Positions 9,842-17,276 of a DNA stretch of 44,613 bases are shown one piece after another. The position numbers were made by a program, and so were the translations under genes. Position 1 is the stretch's first letter, and each line of letters begins with the position of its first letter. The stretch spans positions 1 to 44,613 of the forward strand of contig NZ_JWLD01000018.1 of NCBI RefSeq assembly GCF_000813725.1, given 5' to 3'. This stretch comes from Leisingera sp. ANG-Vp. Its GTDB lineage: Bacteria > Pseudomonadota > Alphaproteobacteria > Rhodobacterales > Rhodobacteraceae. The notes under the pieces are model-generated. The model ran no database searches. It saw only the letters and a list, made by a program, of their open reading frames with translations, and was not told where the DNA came from.

Positions 9842-10744
9842 ATGTCTGATGTATTCGACCACACCGCGCTGATCAAAGCGCTGCCCGCTGAAACCAAATC
9901 CCGTTTGACCAAACGTTCCGATGCCGCAGGATTGCGCCACCTGGCGTTGTATCTGGGGGCTCTGGCTCTGTGTATGCTGGGGATCGCGGTGAAGGTCCCC
10001 CTGTGGCCGCTGCTGATGCTGCCGCAGGGCGTGCTGCTGGTGTTCCTGTTCACGCTGTCGCATGAATGCACCCACAAAACGCCGTTCCGCAGCGCCTGGA
10101 TTAACGAGGCTGCGGGCCATTTCTGCGCCTTGGCCATCGCCCTGCCCTTCGTCTGGTTCCGCTACTACCACCTGGCGCACCACAAGTTCACCAACGACCC
10201 GGAGCGCGACCCGGAACTGGAGCATGGCGGGCGGCCTGAAACCTTCGCCCAGTGGATCATGTACCTGAGCGGCTGGGGTTACTGGAAAGGCATGGCCAAG
10301 ACCATCTGGCGCAATGCCTTTGGCACCATCAGCTCACCCTACCTGCCGGAACGCCGCCACGCGGACATGCGGCTGGAAGCCCGGCTGCTGCTGGCAATCT
10401 ACGCCGCAGCGCTGCTGAGCCTGCTGGTCTCGCCCCTGGTGCTGTGGCTTTGGATTGTGCCGCTGCTGATCGGCCAACCTGCCCTGCGCGCCTATCTGCT
10501 GGCAGAGCACGGTCTCTGTCCCTCTGTCGCCAATATGCTGGAAAACTCCCGCACCACCTTCACCAACCGGCTGGTGCGTTTCGTGGCCTGGAACATGCCT
10601 TACCACGCTGAGCATCATTCCTTCCCGAACGTGCCTTTCCACCAGCTGCCTGCCTTCCACGCGATTACCCAGGCGCACCTGAAGTCGACGTCGAACGGGT
10701 ATGGAGAATTCACAGCGGACTATGTGAAGCAGCTGGCACGCTGA
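9842..10744 (+). CDS. Membrane fatty-acid desaturase family protein
   Basis: A 300-residue integral membrane di-iron enzyme. The three histidine boxes are clear: SHECTHK (about residue 74), HLAHHKF (about 110) and HAEHHSF (about 258). Hydrophobic helices surround them (LALYLGALALCMLGI, LLLVFLFTL-like, LLAIYAAALLSLLVSPLVLW). The family introduces double bonds or hydroxyl groups into acyl chains or carotenoids; the substrate cannot be decided here. The ATG at 9842 gives MSDVFDHTALIKAL, though no strong ribosome site is seen. It may be co-transcribed with the cupin. The convergent PhyH gene ends 10 bp after its stop. Confidence 0.85.
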   Translation: MSDVFDHTALIKALPAETKSRLTKRSDAAGLRHLALYLGALALCMLGIAVKVPLWPLLMLPQGVLLVFLFTLSHECTHKTPFRSAWINEAAGHFCALAIALPFVWFRYYHLAHHKFTNDPERDPELEHGGRPETFAQWIMYLSGWGYWKGMAKTIWRNAFGTISSPYLPERRHADMRLEARLLLAIYAAALLSLLVSPLVLWLWIVPLLIGQPALRAYLLAEHGLCPSVANMLENSRTTFTNRLVRFVAWNMPYHAEHHSFPNVPFHQLPAFHAITQAHLKSTSNGYGEFTADYVKQLAR

Positions 10745-10754
10745 TCTTGCAGGG

Positions 10755-11420
10755 TCAGCACTCAGGCTGACCCTGCATGGCCCATTCCAGAGGCTCAGGA
10801 GGCGCTCTGTTGGCGTAGTCCACTCGGATCACGCGCCGGAGCTGCTGCGATTGCGCGGGCAAAGAACGGTGCACCAGCAGCATATTCATCACAAGCACAT
10901 CCCCGCGCTGGGCGTGCTCGGTCTCCTGAACACAGTGTTCAGCCAAAGACCGCACTTCGTCTTTCGGAAGAACGCCGCGTGTATGGCTGCCAAGCGCCAT
11001 CTGCATCCCACCGGTCCGTTCTGACACATTGTCCAGATACAGCCGGACAAACAGCATGCTGCGCAGAACAGCTTCCGGCGGTTCGCAATGCCAGGTTCCG
11101 CACTTGCGGGACCAGTTCTTTGCATGGGGCGTTTCCTGCCGTTCGCTGACAGCAATCACCCTGTCCTGATGCCAGGGAAGCGCCCAGTTCCGGCCGCCGG
11201 ACTTGTCAAAGGCAACAGCCCGTGTGGCAAAGGCATCCGGCAAAAACCCGCTCAGCGCCTGCCGGATTTCGGGCGCATCAAAGGGCGCCAATGCTGTAAT
11301 CCGCTCCCCGGTCTGACCCATGCCCGTGTACAGCTTGCCGAGCTTTTCCAAGGTTTCCTGATGCAGAACCTGGCGCAGCCAGACACGCCCGTCGGTTTCC
11401 AGACTGCCGGCTTCAGCCAT
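10755..11420 (-). CDS. Phytanoyl-CoA dioxygenase (PhyH) family protein
   Basis: A 221-residue Fe(II)/2-oxoglutarate oxygenase of the PhyH family. The facial triad is visible as WHQDRV (His and Asp) and VHRSLPAQS (second His), followed by RRVIRVDY, where the first Arg would bind 2-oxoglutarate. [20 protein letters not shown] is the usual stretch between the iron ligands. The substrate is unknown; relatives hydroxylate lipids, ectoine or antibiotic intermediates. The ATG at 11420 overlaps the last 8 bp of anmK, so the two are translationally coupled. Confidence 0.8.
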   Translation of the reverse strand: MAEAGSLETDGRVWLRQVLHQETLEKLGKLYTGMGQTGERITALAPFDAPEIRQALSGFLPDAFATRAVAFDKSGGRNWALPWHQDRVIAVSERQETPHAKNWSRKCGTWHCEPPEAVLRSMLFVRLYLDNVSERTGGMQMALGSHTRGVLPKDEVRSLAEHCVQETEHAQRGDVLVMNMLLVHRSLPAQSQQLRRVIRVDYANRAPPEPLEWAMQGQPEC

Positions 11421-12534
11421 CCGTCTCCGCCCCAGGCACGCTGACCACCCCGCCGCCGACACTGGCGCTCACCCCGGTGGTACCCGGTGCCGAGGTCGGC
11501 ATCCCGCGCGCCACCCGCACCGCCAGATGGGCAAAGGCCTGCGCCTCCAGCATGTCGCCGTCGAGCCCAGCGTCCTCGACCGGCTTCACCGCGCAGTCGA
11601 GCGACACCCGCAGCATTTCCATCAGCACCGGATTGCGGCGGCCGCCGCCGGTGGCCAGCACCACCTCCGGAGGTTGCGGGCAATGCTGCATTCCCTGGGC
11701 AACCGAAGCCGCGCACATCGCTGTCAGGGTGGCTGCCGCATCGGCATTGCTCAGCTCGCGCACCAGCGTGACCATCTCGGCAAAATCATTCCGGTCCAGC
11801 GACTTGGGCGGCATTCTCGCGAAATAGGGCTCGGCCAGGAACAGCTCCAGCGCGCCGGTCTCCACGGTGCCGGACAACGCCACTTTGCCATCCGCATCCC
11901 AAGGAATGCCCAGCCGCTCCTGCACCAGGTCATTGACCGGCGCATTGGCCGGGCCGGTGTCAAATGCCAGCAGTGCGCCTGGCTCCTCGGGCCTGTCAAA
12001 GCGCGGATCCACATAGGTCAGGTTCCCCACGCCGCCCAGATTCAGGAAACACAGCGGCTGTTCGGCGCCGATGTATTTGGCGCAAGCAAAGTGAAAGAAC
12101 GGCGCCAACGGCGCCCCCTCGCCGCCCATCGCCACATCGTCAGAGCGGAAGTCCCAGACCACGGGCTTGCCCAGCCGCTCCGCCAATGCCGCACCGTCAC
12201 CGACCTGCAGCGTGCCCTGCAGCCGCGGCGCATGGGCCAGGGTCTGGCCGTGAAAGCCGATGATGTCCGCGTCCCCGAACTCCGCCAGCGCTGCCGCATG
12301 GGCCGCGTCGCAGATCTTGGCCGCGGCCTCGACCTCGGGTCCGGTCCACTGGCCCAGTCCCGCGCGCAGCACGCTGCGTTCCGCATCCGTGTATTCTCTG
12401 TAGCTGCTTTCGCCAAAGTCGTGGATGCGTTCGCCATCGGTCACCACCACAGCTGCATCCACCCCGTCCAGCGAGGTGCCGCTCATCGCGCCCAGCGCCC
12501 GCACCGCACCCGTTTTTGCAATGGCCTTGCTCAT
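11413..12534 (-). CDS. anmK: Anhydro-N-acetylmuramic acid kinase
   Basis: A 373-residue sugar kinase that opens and phosphorylates 1,6-anhydro-MurNAc during peptidoglycan recycling. The family signature is [18 protein letters not shown] at the N-terminus (ATP loop), then [58 protein letters not shown] and, near the C-terminus, [14 protein letters not shown]. The length matches the family. The downstream PhyH gene overlaps its stop by 8 bp. It is divergent from tyrS with 142 bp between starts, an arrangement common in related bacteria. nagZ, another recycling enzyme, lies at 30964. Confidence 0.95.
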   Translation of the reverse strand: MSKAIAKTGAVRALGAMSGTSLDGVDAAVVVTDGERIHDFGESSYREYTDAERSVLRAGLGQWTGPEVEAAAKICDAAHAAALAEFGDADIIGFHGQTLAHAPRLQGTLQVGDGAALAERLGKPVVWDFRSDDVAMGGEGAPLAPFFHFACAKYIGAEQPLCFLNLGGVGNLTYVDPRFDRPEEPGALLAFDTGPANAPVNDLVQERLGIPWDADGKVALSGTVETGALELFLAEPYFARMPPKSLDRNDFAEMVTLVRELSNADAAATLTAMCAASVAQGMQHCPQPPEVVLATGGGRRNPVLMEMLRVSLDCAVKPVEDAGLDGDMLEAQAFAHLAVRVARGMPTSAPGTTGVSASVGGGVVSVPGAETDG

Positions 12535-12676
12535 CGCCCCTGCCTTTCCAACACACCGGGCCGTCCCGCCCGTTGCCGCCGATACTACCGCGCAACATTT
12601 GCCGGGAAAACAGGTTCCAACCGGCGGCGATGCGATTTATAGGGCATGATGCAAAACCTATAGACCGAGGCATGTT

Positions 12677-13933
12677 ATGACCTACACACCGAAATCGGAT
12701 TTCGTCGCAGTCATGATGGAACGCGGGTTCCTCGCGGACTGCACCGATTACCAGGGGCTGGATGACGCCCTGATCAGCGGTGTGCGCCCGGCCTATATCG
12801 GCTTTGACGCAACAGCAAAATCGCTGCACGTCGGCTCGCTCATCCAGATCATGATGCTGCGCTGGTTCCAGAAGACCGGCCACCAGCCGATCACGCTCAT
12901 GGGCGGCGGCACCACCAAGGTGGGCGACCCTTCCTTCCGCGCCGATGAGCGGCCCTTGCTGGATGAGGCTGCGATCAACGACAATATCGCGGGCATCAAA
13001 AAGGTGTTTTCGGCCTATATCGACTATGACACCGACGCCCCCAACAAGGCGCTGATGCTCAATAACGCCGAATGGCTGGACGGGCTGAACTACCTGGAAT
13101 TCCTGCGCGACATCGGCCGCCATTTCTCGGTCAACCGGATGCTGTCGTTTGAGAGCGTGAAATCGCGGCTGGACCGCGAGCAGTCGCTGTCGTTCCTCGA
13201 ATTCAACTACATGATCCTGCAGGCCTATGACTTCCTGGAGCTGAACCGCCGCTACGGCTGCATCCTGCAGATGGGCGGCTCGGATCAATGGGGCAATATC
13301 GTCAACGGCATCGACCTCACCCGCCGGGTGCTGGACAATGAGATCTATGGCCTGACTTCGCCGCTGCTGACCACCTCGGACGGCAAGAAGATGGGCAAAT
13401 CGCAGGACGGCGCGGTCTGGCTCAACTCCGAGATGCGCTCCCCTTATGAATTCTGGCAGTTCTGGCGCAACACCACCGACGCCGATGTGGGCCGGTTCCT
13501 GAAGCTCTATACCGAGCTGCCGGTAGAGGAATGCGAACGCCTCGGCGCGCTGGCGGGATCTGAAGTGAACGCCGCCAAGGTGATCCTGGCCAATGCGGTC
13601 ACAACGCTCTGCCACGGTGCCGAAGCGGCAGCCGCAGCTGAAGCCACCGCGCGCGAAGTGTTCGAAAAGGGCGGCGTGGGTGACGACCTGCCCACCCTGT
13701 CGCTGTCCCCTGCCGACCTCGGCGACGGCATCTCGATTGTACAGCTGATCGTGAAATCCGGCCTTGCCAAATCCGGCAAGGACGCCAAGCGCCTGATTTC
13801 CGAGAACGGCGCCAAAATCGACGACCAGCCGCTCACCGATGCAGGCCTGATGATCGACGCAGGCGCGCTGTCATCGCCGATCAAGCTGAGCGCAGGCAAG
13901 AAGCGCCACGCGCTGGTGAAGCTGGACGGCTGA
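12677..13933 (+). CDS. tyrS: Tyrosyl-tRNA synthetase
   Basis: A 418-residue class I synthetase that charges tRNA-Tyr. The HIGH motif appears as SLHVGS, the tyrosine site in [10 protein letters not shown] and [20 protein letters not shown] is the adjacent signature, and KMSKS appears as KKMGKSQDG. The C-terminal S4-like RNA-binding domain covers about residues 350-415 ([29 protein letters not shown]). GAGG precedes the ATG by six bases. A good terminator follows at 13956. Confidence 0.97.
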   Translation: MTYTPKSDFVAVMMERGFLADCTDYQGLDDALISGVRPAYIGFDATAKSLHVGSLIQIMMLRWFQKTGHQPITLMGGGTTKVGDPSFRADERPLLDEAAINDNIAGIKKVFSAYIDYDTDAPNKALMLNNAEWLDGLNYLEFLRDIGRHFSVNRMLSFESVKSRLDREQSLSFLEFNYMILQAYDFLELNRRYGCILQMGGSDQWGNIVNGIDLTRRVLDNEIYGLTSPLLTTSDGKKMGKSQDGAVWLNSEMRSPYEFWQFWRNTTDADVGRFLKLYTELPVEECERLGALAGSEVNAAKVILANAVTTLCHGAEAAAAAEATAREVFEKGGVGDDLPTLSLSPADLGDGISIVQLIVKSGLAKSGKDAKRLISENGAKIDDQPLTDAGLMIDAGALSSPIKLSAGKKRHALVKLDG

Positions 13934-13955
13934 TCCGCCTGGCAAAGACAATATG

Positions 13956-13986
13956 AGGGGAGCCGCCGCGCTCCCCTTTCCTTTTC
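13956..13986 (+). terminator. Rho-independent terminator of tyrS
   Basis: Stem AGGGGAGC/GCTCCCCT with loop CGCCGC, followed by TTCCTTTT. It starts 22 bp after the tyrS stop. Confidence 0.85.
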
Positions 13987-13993
13987 CGGAAAG

Positions 13994-14076
13994 CTCTCCC
14001 GCCCATTCCAGCCCCATCGAAGATGGGCCTTCATGGTTGGGCGTGGCGCCGCGCTGCCGCGCGGCGCAAGTGCGCC
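13994..14076 (+). repeat. Intergenic repeat family B, copy 1
   Basis: Begins CTCCCGCCC, then a small hairpin CCCATC-GAA-GATGGG (14013-14027), then TTGGGCGTGGC leading into a 9-bp GC hairpin GCGCCGCGC-TGCC-GCGCGGCGC. The same order occurs in reverse orientation at 41637-41714, with different bases in the first stem but pairing preserved. It lies between the tyrS terminator and repeat A2. No coding potential was recognised between 13934 and 14319. Confidence 0.7.
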
Positions 14077-14183
14077 TTATTCGCCATCGTCAAATCAAGC
14101 CATTCCCGGATCAAGAGCCGCTGTGCGGCCATGCGCTGCACTGTTCAGCTTTGAGACCTGGCTGGCCTGAATCCGCATACAAA

Positions 14184-14306
14184 AGCATTTTGAGCAGACC
14201 TGCATCTGAGCGCGTCCCAGCAAAAATCCTGCGCCGCGCAGCGGCGCCCGGCCCAAGGCTGCATAAAGGCGTCTTGGCGCAGCCAAGGCGCCTGCGGGCG
14301 CGGGAG
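14184..14306 (+). repeat. Intergenic repeat family A, copy 2 (5'-truncated)
   Basis: Shares hairpins II and III with copies 1 and 3. Hairpin II is GCGCCGC-GCA-GCGGCGC (14231-14247). Hairpin III is GGCGTCTTGG-CGCAG-CCAAGGCGCC (14268-14292), containing one T-G wobble. It ends with the same GCGGGCGCGGGAG. The outer-arm section is missing and hairpin I is degenerate. Confidence 0.8.
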
Positions 14307-14319
14307 CCTCTGCCAGCTT

Positions 14320-14457
14320 TTAGAACAGCAGGCTTTCCAGCAGAGTCAGCAGCACAAATACCGGCACCGACAGGCCGGTGGCAATCAGCAGGGCAGCCGC
14401 TTTTGTCAGCCTCGGCGACGGCGCTGATTGCCCCATAACTTTCGTTGTTTTTTTCAT
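14320..14457 (-). CDS. Putative 45-residue single-pass membrane protein
   Basis: A short frame starting ATG at 14457 encodes a basic N-terminus (MKKTTKVMGQSAPSPRLTK) followed by one long hydrophobic segment (AAALLIATGLSVPVFVLLTL) and ends in LLF. This layout is typical of small inner-membrane proteins with the N-terminus inside. The ribosome site is uncertain: AAAGG directly abuts the ATG, and a second in-frame ATG lies at 14436. It is divergent from the FemAB-like gene, and its stop lies 14 bp beyond repeat A2. No family recognised; it could be non-coding. Confidence 0.5.
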   Translation of the reverse strand: MKKTTKVMGQSAPSPRLTKAAALLIATGLSVPVFVLLTLLESLLF

Positions 14458-14502
14458 CCTTTCATTAACCACGATTTAGGTTTCCAACCGGTAAATGGTG
14501 TC

Positions 14503-15432
14503 ATGTTCGATCTTGCCCATGCCGCTGCAATGCCCCGCCATGCTTCCTCCGCCGGACACCCACGCGCCATCCAGCAAACGCCGGAGTTTGCCCGCGCCCT
14601 GCAGGCCTGCGGCCAGCAGCCGCTGATCCTTGATGCCCTGGAGGAAACGCTGGTTCTGCACCGCCGCTTTCCCGGCGGCTTCGGCGCCGCCATGGTCAAC
14701 CGTGCCCGCCTCCATAAGCCGCTGCGGCTGCTGGAACTGCTGCAGGAACACGGGCTGCACCGCACGCCGGTGGTCCTGTCGCCGGAATCTCCCGTCCCGG
14801 ACCTCGCCCGCTGCGGTGCCGTGCCCTTGATGAGCCCTGCCCATGCAGCCCTGCTGGACCTCACCGGCGATCCCGAACAGCGCCGTGCTGCGCTGCATCA
14901 GAAATGGCGCAACCGGCTCAAGCACGGCGAAGCGCAAGGCCTCCGTCTCACCCGTCAGAACCTGCCCGTCGCCCCTGCCCACTGGCTGTTTCAAGCCGAG
15001 GCCAGGCAGCAGGCCAGGCGCCGTTACCGCAGCTGGCCCATCGGCCTGACACTGGCCTATGCCCAGGTGAACAAGGGGCAGGCCAAACTGTTTCAGGCCT
15101 TTGACCGCAAGGAACCGGTGGCCGCCATCCTGATCCTCACCCACGGCACCGGCGCCACCTACCATATCGCCCACACCACGGCGCTTGGAAAACAGCTCAG
15201 CGCCCATAACCTGCTGATGTGGGAAGCCATGTCCTGGCTCGCCTCCAAGGGCATCTCCCGGCTCGACCTCGGCCTGATCAATACTGAGGACGCGCCCGGC
15301 CTGGCCCGCTTCAAGCTGGGCACAGGCGCAAAACTGCACCGTCTGGGCGGCACCTGGGGCTACTGGCCGCCGCTCGGCCGCCTGCTGCGCCCGCTGGCGG
15401 CACTGGACCGCAAGCTGATGTCCCCGGCCTGA
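14503..15432 (+). CDS. GNAT/FemAB-like acyltransferase
   Basis: A 309-residue protein. The C-terminal half matches the FemAB-like GNAT type (Acetyltransf_6): QKWRNRLKHGEAQGL, then AYAQVNKGQAKLFQAFDRKEPVAA, THGTGATYHIAHTTALGKQLSAHNLLMWEA in pieces, and LDLGLINTEDAPGLARFKLGTGAK. Such proteins transfer acyl or aminoacyl groups, for example to cell-wall or sugar substrates; the substrate here is unknown. The ATG at 14503 gives MFDLAHAAAMPRHASSAG; an upstream in-frame ATG at 14428 would overlap the small divergent gene and is less likely. Confidence 0.7.
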   Translation: MFDLAHAAAMPRHASSAGHPRAIQQTPEFARALQACGQQPLILDALEETLVLHRRFPGGFGAAMVNRARLHKPLRLLELLQEHGLHRTPVVLSPESPVPDLARCGAVPLMSPAHAALLDLTGDPEQRRAALHQKWRNRLKHGEAQGLRLTRQNLPVAPAHWLFQAEARQQARRRYRSWPIGLTLAYAQVNKGQAKLFQAFDRKEPVAAILILTHGTGATYHIAHTTALGKQLSAHNLLMWEAMSWLASKGISRLDLGLINTEDAPGLARFKLGTGAKLHRLGGTWGYWPPLGRLLRPLAALDRKLMSPA

Positions 15433-15480
15433 CCGCGCTGCGACGCGCCGTCCCGCTGGACAGCTGGGGTATGCCCGCAT

Positions 15481-15502
15481 TATATGAACACACGTTCATA
15501 TA
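15481..15502. promoter_or_regulatory. Perfect 22-bp operator-like palindrome upstream of the SDR gene
   Basis: TATATGAAC and GTTCATATA, separated by ACAC, form a perfect inverted repeat 19 bp before the SDR start and just upstream of its GGGAGG ribosome site. Size and symmetry fit a TetR-family operator. No such regulator is encoded in the window. A repressor bound here would block transcription of the dehydrogenase. Confidence 0.7.
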
Positions 15503-15521
15503 ACCGGGAGGAGCCCCGCTC

Positions 15522-16277
15522 ATGAAACTTGCAGACACCGCTGCCGTCATCACCGGCGGCGCCTCCGGCCTTGGTGAAGCCACCGCGCGCTACTTCGCGG
15601 AACAGGGCGCCCAAGTGACGATCCTGGACCGGGACGCAGACCGCGGGACCTCAGTCGCGCAGGAGATCGGCGGCCACTTCGCGCAGACTGACGTGACAAG
15701 CGAAGAGTCTGTCTCTGACGCCATCTCCCATGCTGCCGAGAAGATGGGCAGGATCACCGCCTGCGTGAACTGCGCAGGCATTGCCATCGGCGCCAAGACC
15801 GTTGGCAAGGACGGCCCGCATCCGCTCGACGCCTACAAACGCACCATCGACATCAACCTGGTCGGCACCTTCAACGTGGCCCGTCTTGCCGCGGTGGAGA
15901 TTGCCAGGAACCAGCCTGAGGATGACGGCGCCCGCGGCGTGATTATCAACACCGCTTCCATCGCCGCCTTCGACGGGCAGAAAGGCCAAGCTGCCTATGC
16001 TGCCTCCAAGGGCGGCGTTGCCGGCATGTGCCTGCCGATGGCACGGGATCTTGCCTCCTCCGGCATCCGGGTCATGACCATCGCCCCCGGCATCTTCATG
16101 ACCCCAATGCTGGCAGGGCTGCCCGAAGAGGTGCAGCAGCAGCTCGCCGCCGATGTCCCGAATCCTGCCCGCCTCGGCGACCCGCGCGAATACGGCCGCC
16201 TGGCCGGTTTCATCGTCGAGATGGGCTACTTGAACGGTGAGGTCATCCGCATCGACGGTGCACTCCGCATGCGCTGA
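15522..16277 (+). CDS. SDR-family 3-hydroxyacyl-CoA dehydrogenase (HSD17B10-like)
   Basis: A 251-residue short-chain dehydrogenase. Cofactor motif TGGASGLG at residues 11-18 with an Asp after the second strand (ILDRD) indicates NAD(H). [26 protein letters not shown] (catalytic Ser, Tyr and Lys) and [10 protein letters not shown] follow. The insert [22 protein letters not shown] and the AFDGQ context match type II 3-hydroxyacyl-CoA / 3-hydroxy-2-methylbutyryl-CoA dehydrogenases, which act in fatty-acid or isoleucine breakdown. The upstream palindrome suggests induction by a CoA ester or fatty acid. The exact substrate is inferred. Confidence 0.88.
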   Translation: MKLADTAAVITGGASGLGEATARYFAEQGAQVTILDRDADRGTSVAQEIGGHFAQTDVTSEESVSDAISHAAEKMGRITACVNCAGIAIGAKTVGKDGPHPLDAYKRTIDINLVGTFNVARLAAVEIARNQPEDDGARGVIINTASIAAFDGQKGQAAYAASKGGVAGMCLPMARDLASSGIRVMTIAPGIFMTPMLAGLPEEVQQQLAADVPNPARLGDPREYGRLAGFIVEMGYLNGEVIRIDGALRMR

Positions 16278-16284
16278 TCCCCTT

Positions 16285-16496
16285 CCGCTGGCTGCGGGTC
16301 AAGGGCGGCGCAGCCGCCGTGCGCAGCACGGTTCACCCTTGACGCGCAGCCAGCGGCACACACTCGGACAGGCGCCTTCAAGGCAAACCTGCCCCTGAAG
16401 CGCTTCTCAGCAAAAAACCGGCGCCGCGCAGCGGCGCCCGGCCCAAGGCCGCACTAAGGCGCCTTGGCGCAGCCAAGACGCCCGCGGGCGCGGGAG
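16285..16496 (+). repeat. Intergenic repeat family A, copy 3 (full length)
   Basis: Outer arms at 16285-16305 and 16336-16356 pair at 20 of 21 positions and enclose two small hairpins with GCA loops (GGCGGC-GCA-GCCGCC and CGTGC-GCA-GCACG). Hairpin I (about 16371-16402) has the AACC loop of copy 1 but an imperfect stem. Hairpin II is GCGCCGC-GCA-GCGGCGC (16421-16437). Hairpin III is GGCGCCTTGG-CGCAG-CCAAGACGCC (16458-16482). It ends GCGGGCGCGGGAG. It starts 8 bp after the SDR stop. Confidence 0.85.
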
Positions 16497-16555
16497 CCCC
16501 CCCGGCGATTGACAATCCCGCCCGCCAGCCCTTCACTCCTGGCCGGGAGGCCCCG

Positions 16556-17134
16556 ATGACCAAAACCGAACGGCAGAAAATGCAGGCAGGCGCGTGGTAC
16601 TGCTGCCTGGACAGCGAACTGGCGGCGCTGCGCCACCAGGCCCGGGTTGCGGTGCATCAGCACAACATGGCGCCCCCTGATCCGGCTGAGAAACTCAGCC
16701 CTGCCCTGGTCGCCCTCTTTGCAAGCCACGGCGAAAACTGCCTGATCGAGACGCCTTTCCACTGCGCCTATGGAATCAATATTACGCTTGGCAGAAACGT
16801 TTACATGAACGCCGGCTGCACCATTCTCGACACTGCCCCGGTGACAATCGGCGACGGCACCATGCTGGGTCCGAATGTGCAAATCTACTGCGCCCAGCAC
16901 CACACGGACAGGGCGCTGCGGGCTCAGGGGCTGGAAATCGCCTATCCCGTCACCTTGGGATCAGATGCCTGGATCGGCGGCGGCGCCATCCTGATGCCCG
17001 GCGTCACCATCGGCGACGGCGCCATCGTCGGCGCCGGTGCCGTTGTAACCCGCGATGTTGCGCCCGGCGCCACAGTAGGCGGCAACCCCGCCCGCCCGCT
17101 GGTATCTTCTGACGCAGGTCCAGACAGCTGTTAA
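16556..17134 (+). CDS. Maltose/galactoside O-acetyltransferase-like (hexapeptide repeat) protein
   Basis: A 192-residue left-handed beta-helix acetyltransferase of the Maa/LacA/NodL type. The N-terminal Mac domain reads MTKTERQKMQAGAWYCCLDSEL, then the hexapeptide repeats (ITLGRNVYMNAGCTILD, VTIGDGTMLGPNVQIY, VTLGSDAWIGGGAILMPGV, VTIGDGAIVGAGAVV). The catalytic His region is QIYCAQHHTD, and the family ending GNPARPL is present. It acetylates a sugar hydroxyl using acetyl-CoA; the natural sugar is unknown. The ATG follows GGGAGGCCCCG. It is convergent with the ABC-F gene, with the 34-bp palindrome between them. Confidence 0.9.
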   Translation: MTKTERQKMQAGAWYCCLDSELAALRHQARVAVHQHNMAPPDPAEKLSPALVALFASHGENCLIETPFHCAYGINITLGRNVYMNAGCTILDTAPVTIGDGTMLGPNVQIYCAQHHTDRALRAQGLEIAYPVTLGSDAWIGGGAILMPGVTIGDGAIVGAGAVVTRDVAPGATVGGNPARPLVSSDAGPDSC

Positions 17135-17204
17135 GCCGGTGCCCGCCGCCGCAACCGGATCTTCATTTTTATTAATTAATTACAAATATTTACGGCAACA
17201 CCTT

Positions 17205-17238
17205 TGACCAAATGTTTCGCGCGCGAAACATTTGGTCA
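17205..17238. repeat. Perfect 34-bp palindrome between convergent genes
   Basis: Left half TGACCAAATGTTTCGCG is followed immediately by its exact reverse complement, with no spacer. It sits between the convergent acetyltransferase (stop 17134) and ABC-F (stop 17277) genes, just after a strikingly AT-rich stretch (about 17164-17200). The core TGTTTC...GAAACA resembles ParB-site half-sites but with six rather than four bases between them. Neither side has a proper T-run, so a simple terminator is not convincing. Function unknown. Confidence 0.85.
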
Positions 17239-17276
17239 GCTTTACTGCCCTACCCGAAGACCCGGCCTCAGCCGGC

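Noticed and set aside
17205-17238. Calling the palindrome a parS site
   Set aside because: Half-sites resemble parS but the 6-base centre differs from the usual 4, and no parA/parB is nearby.
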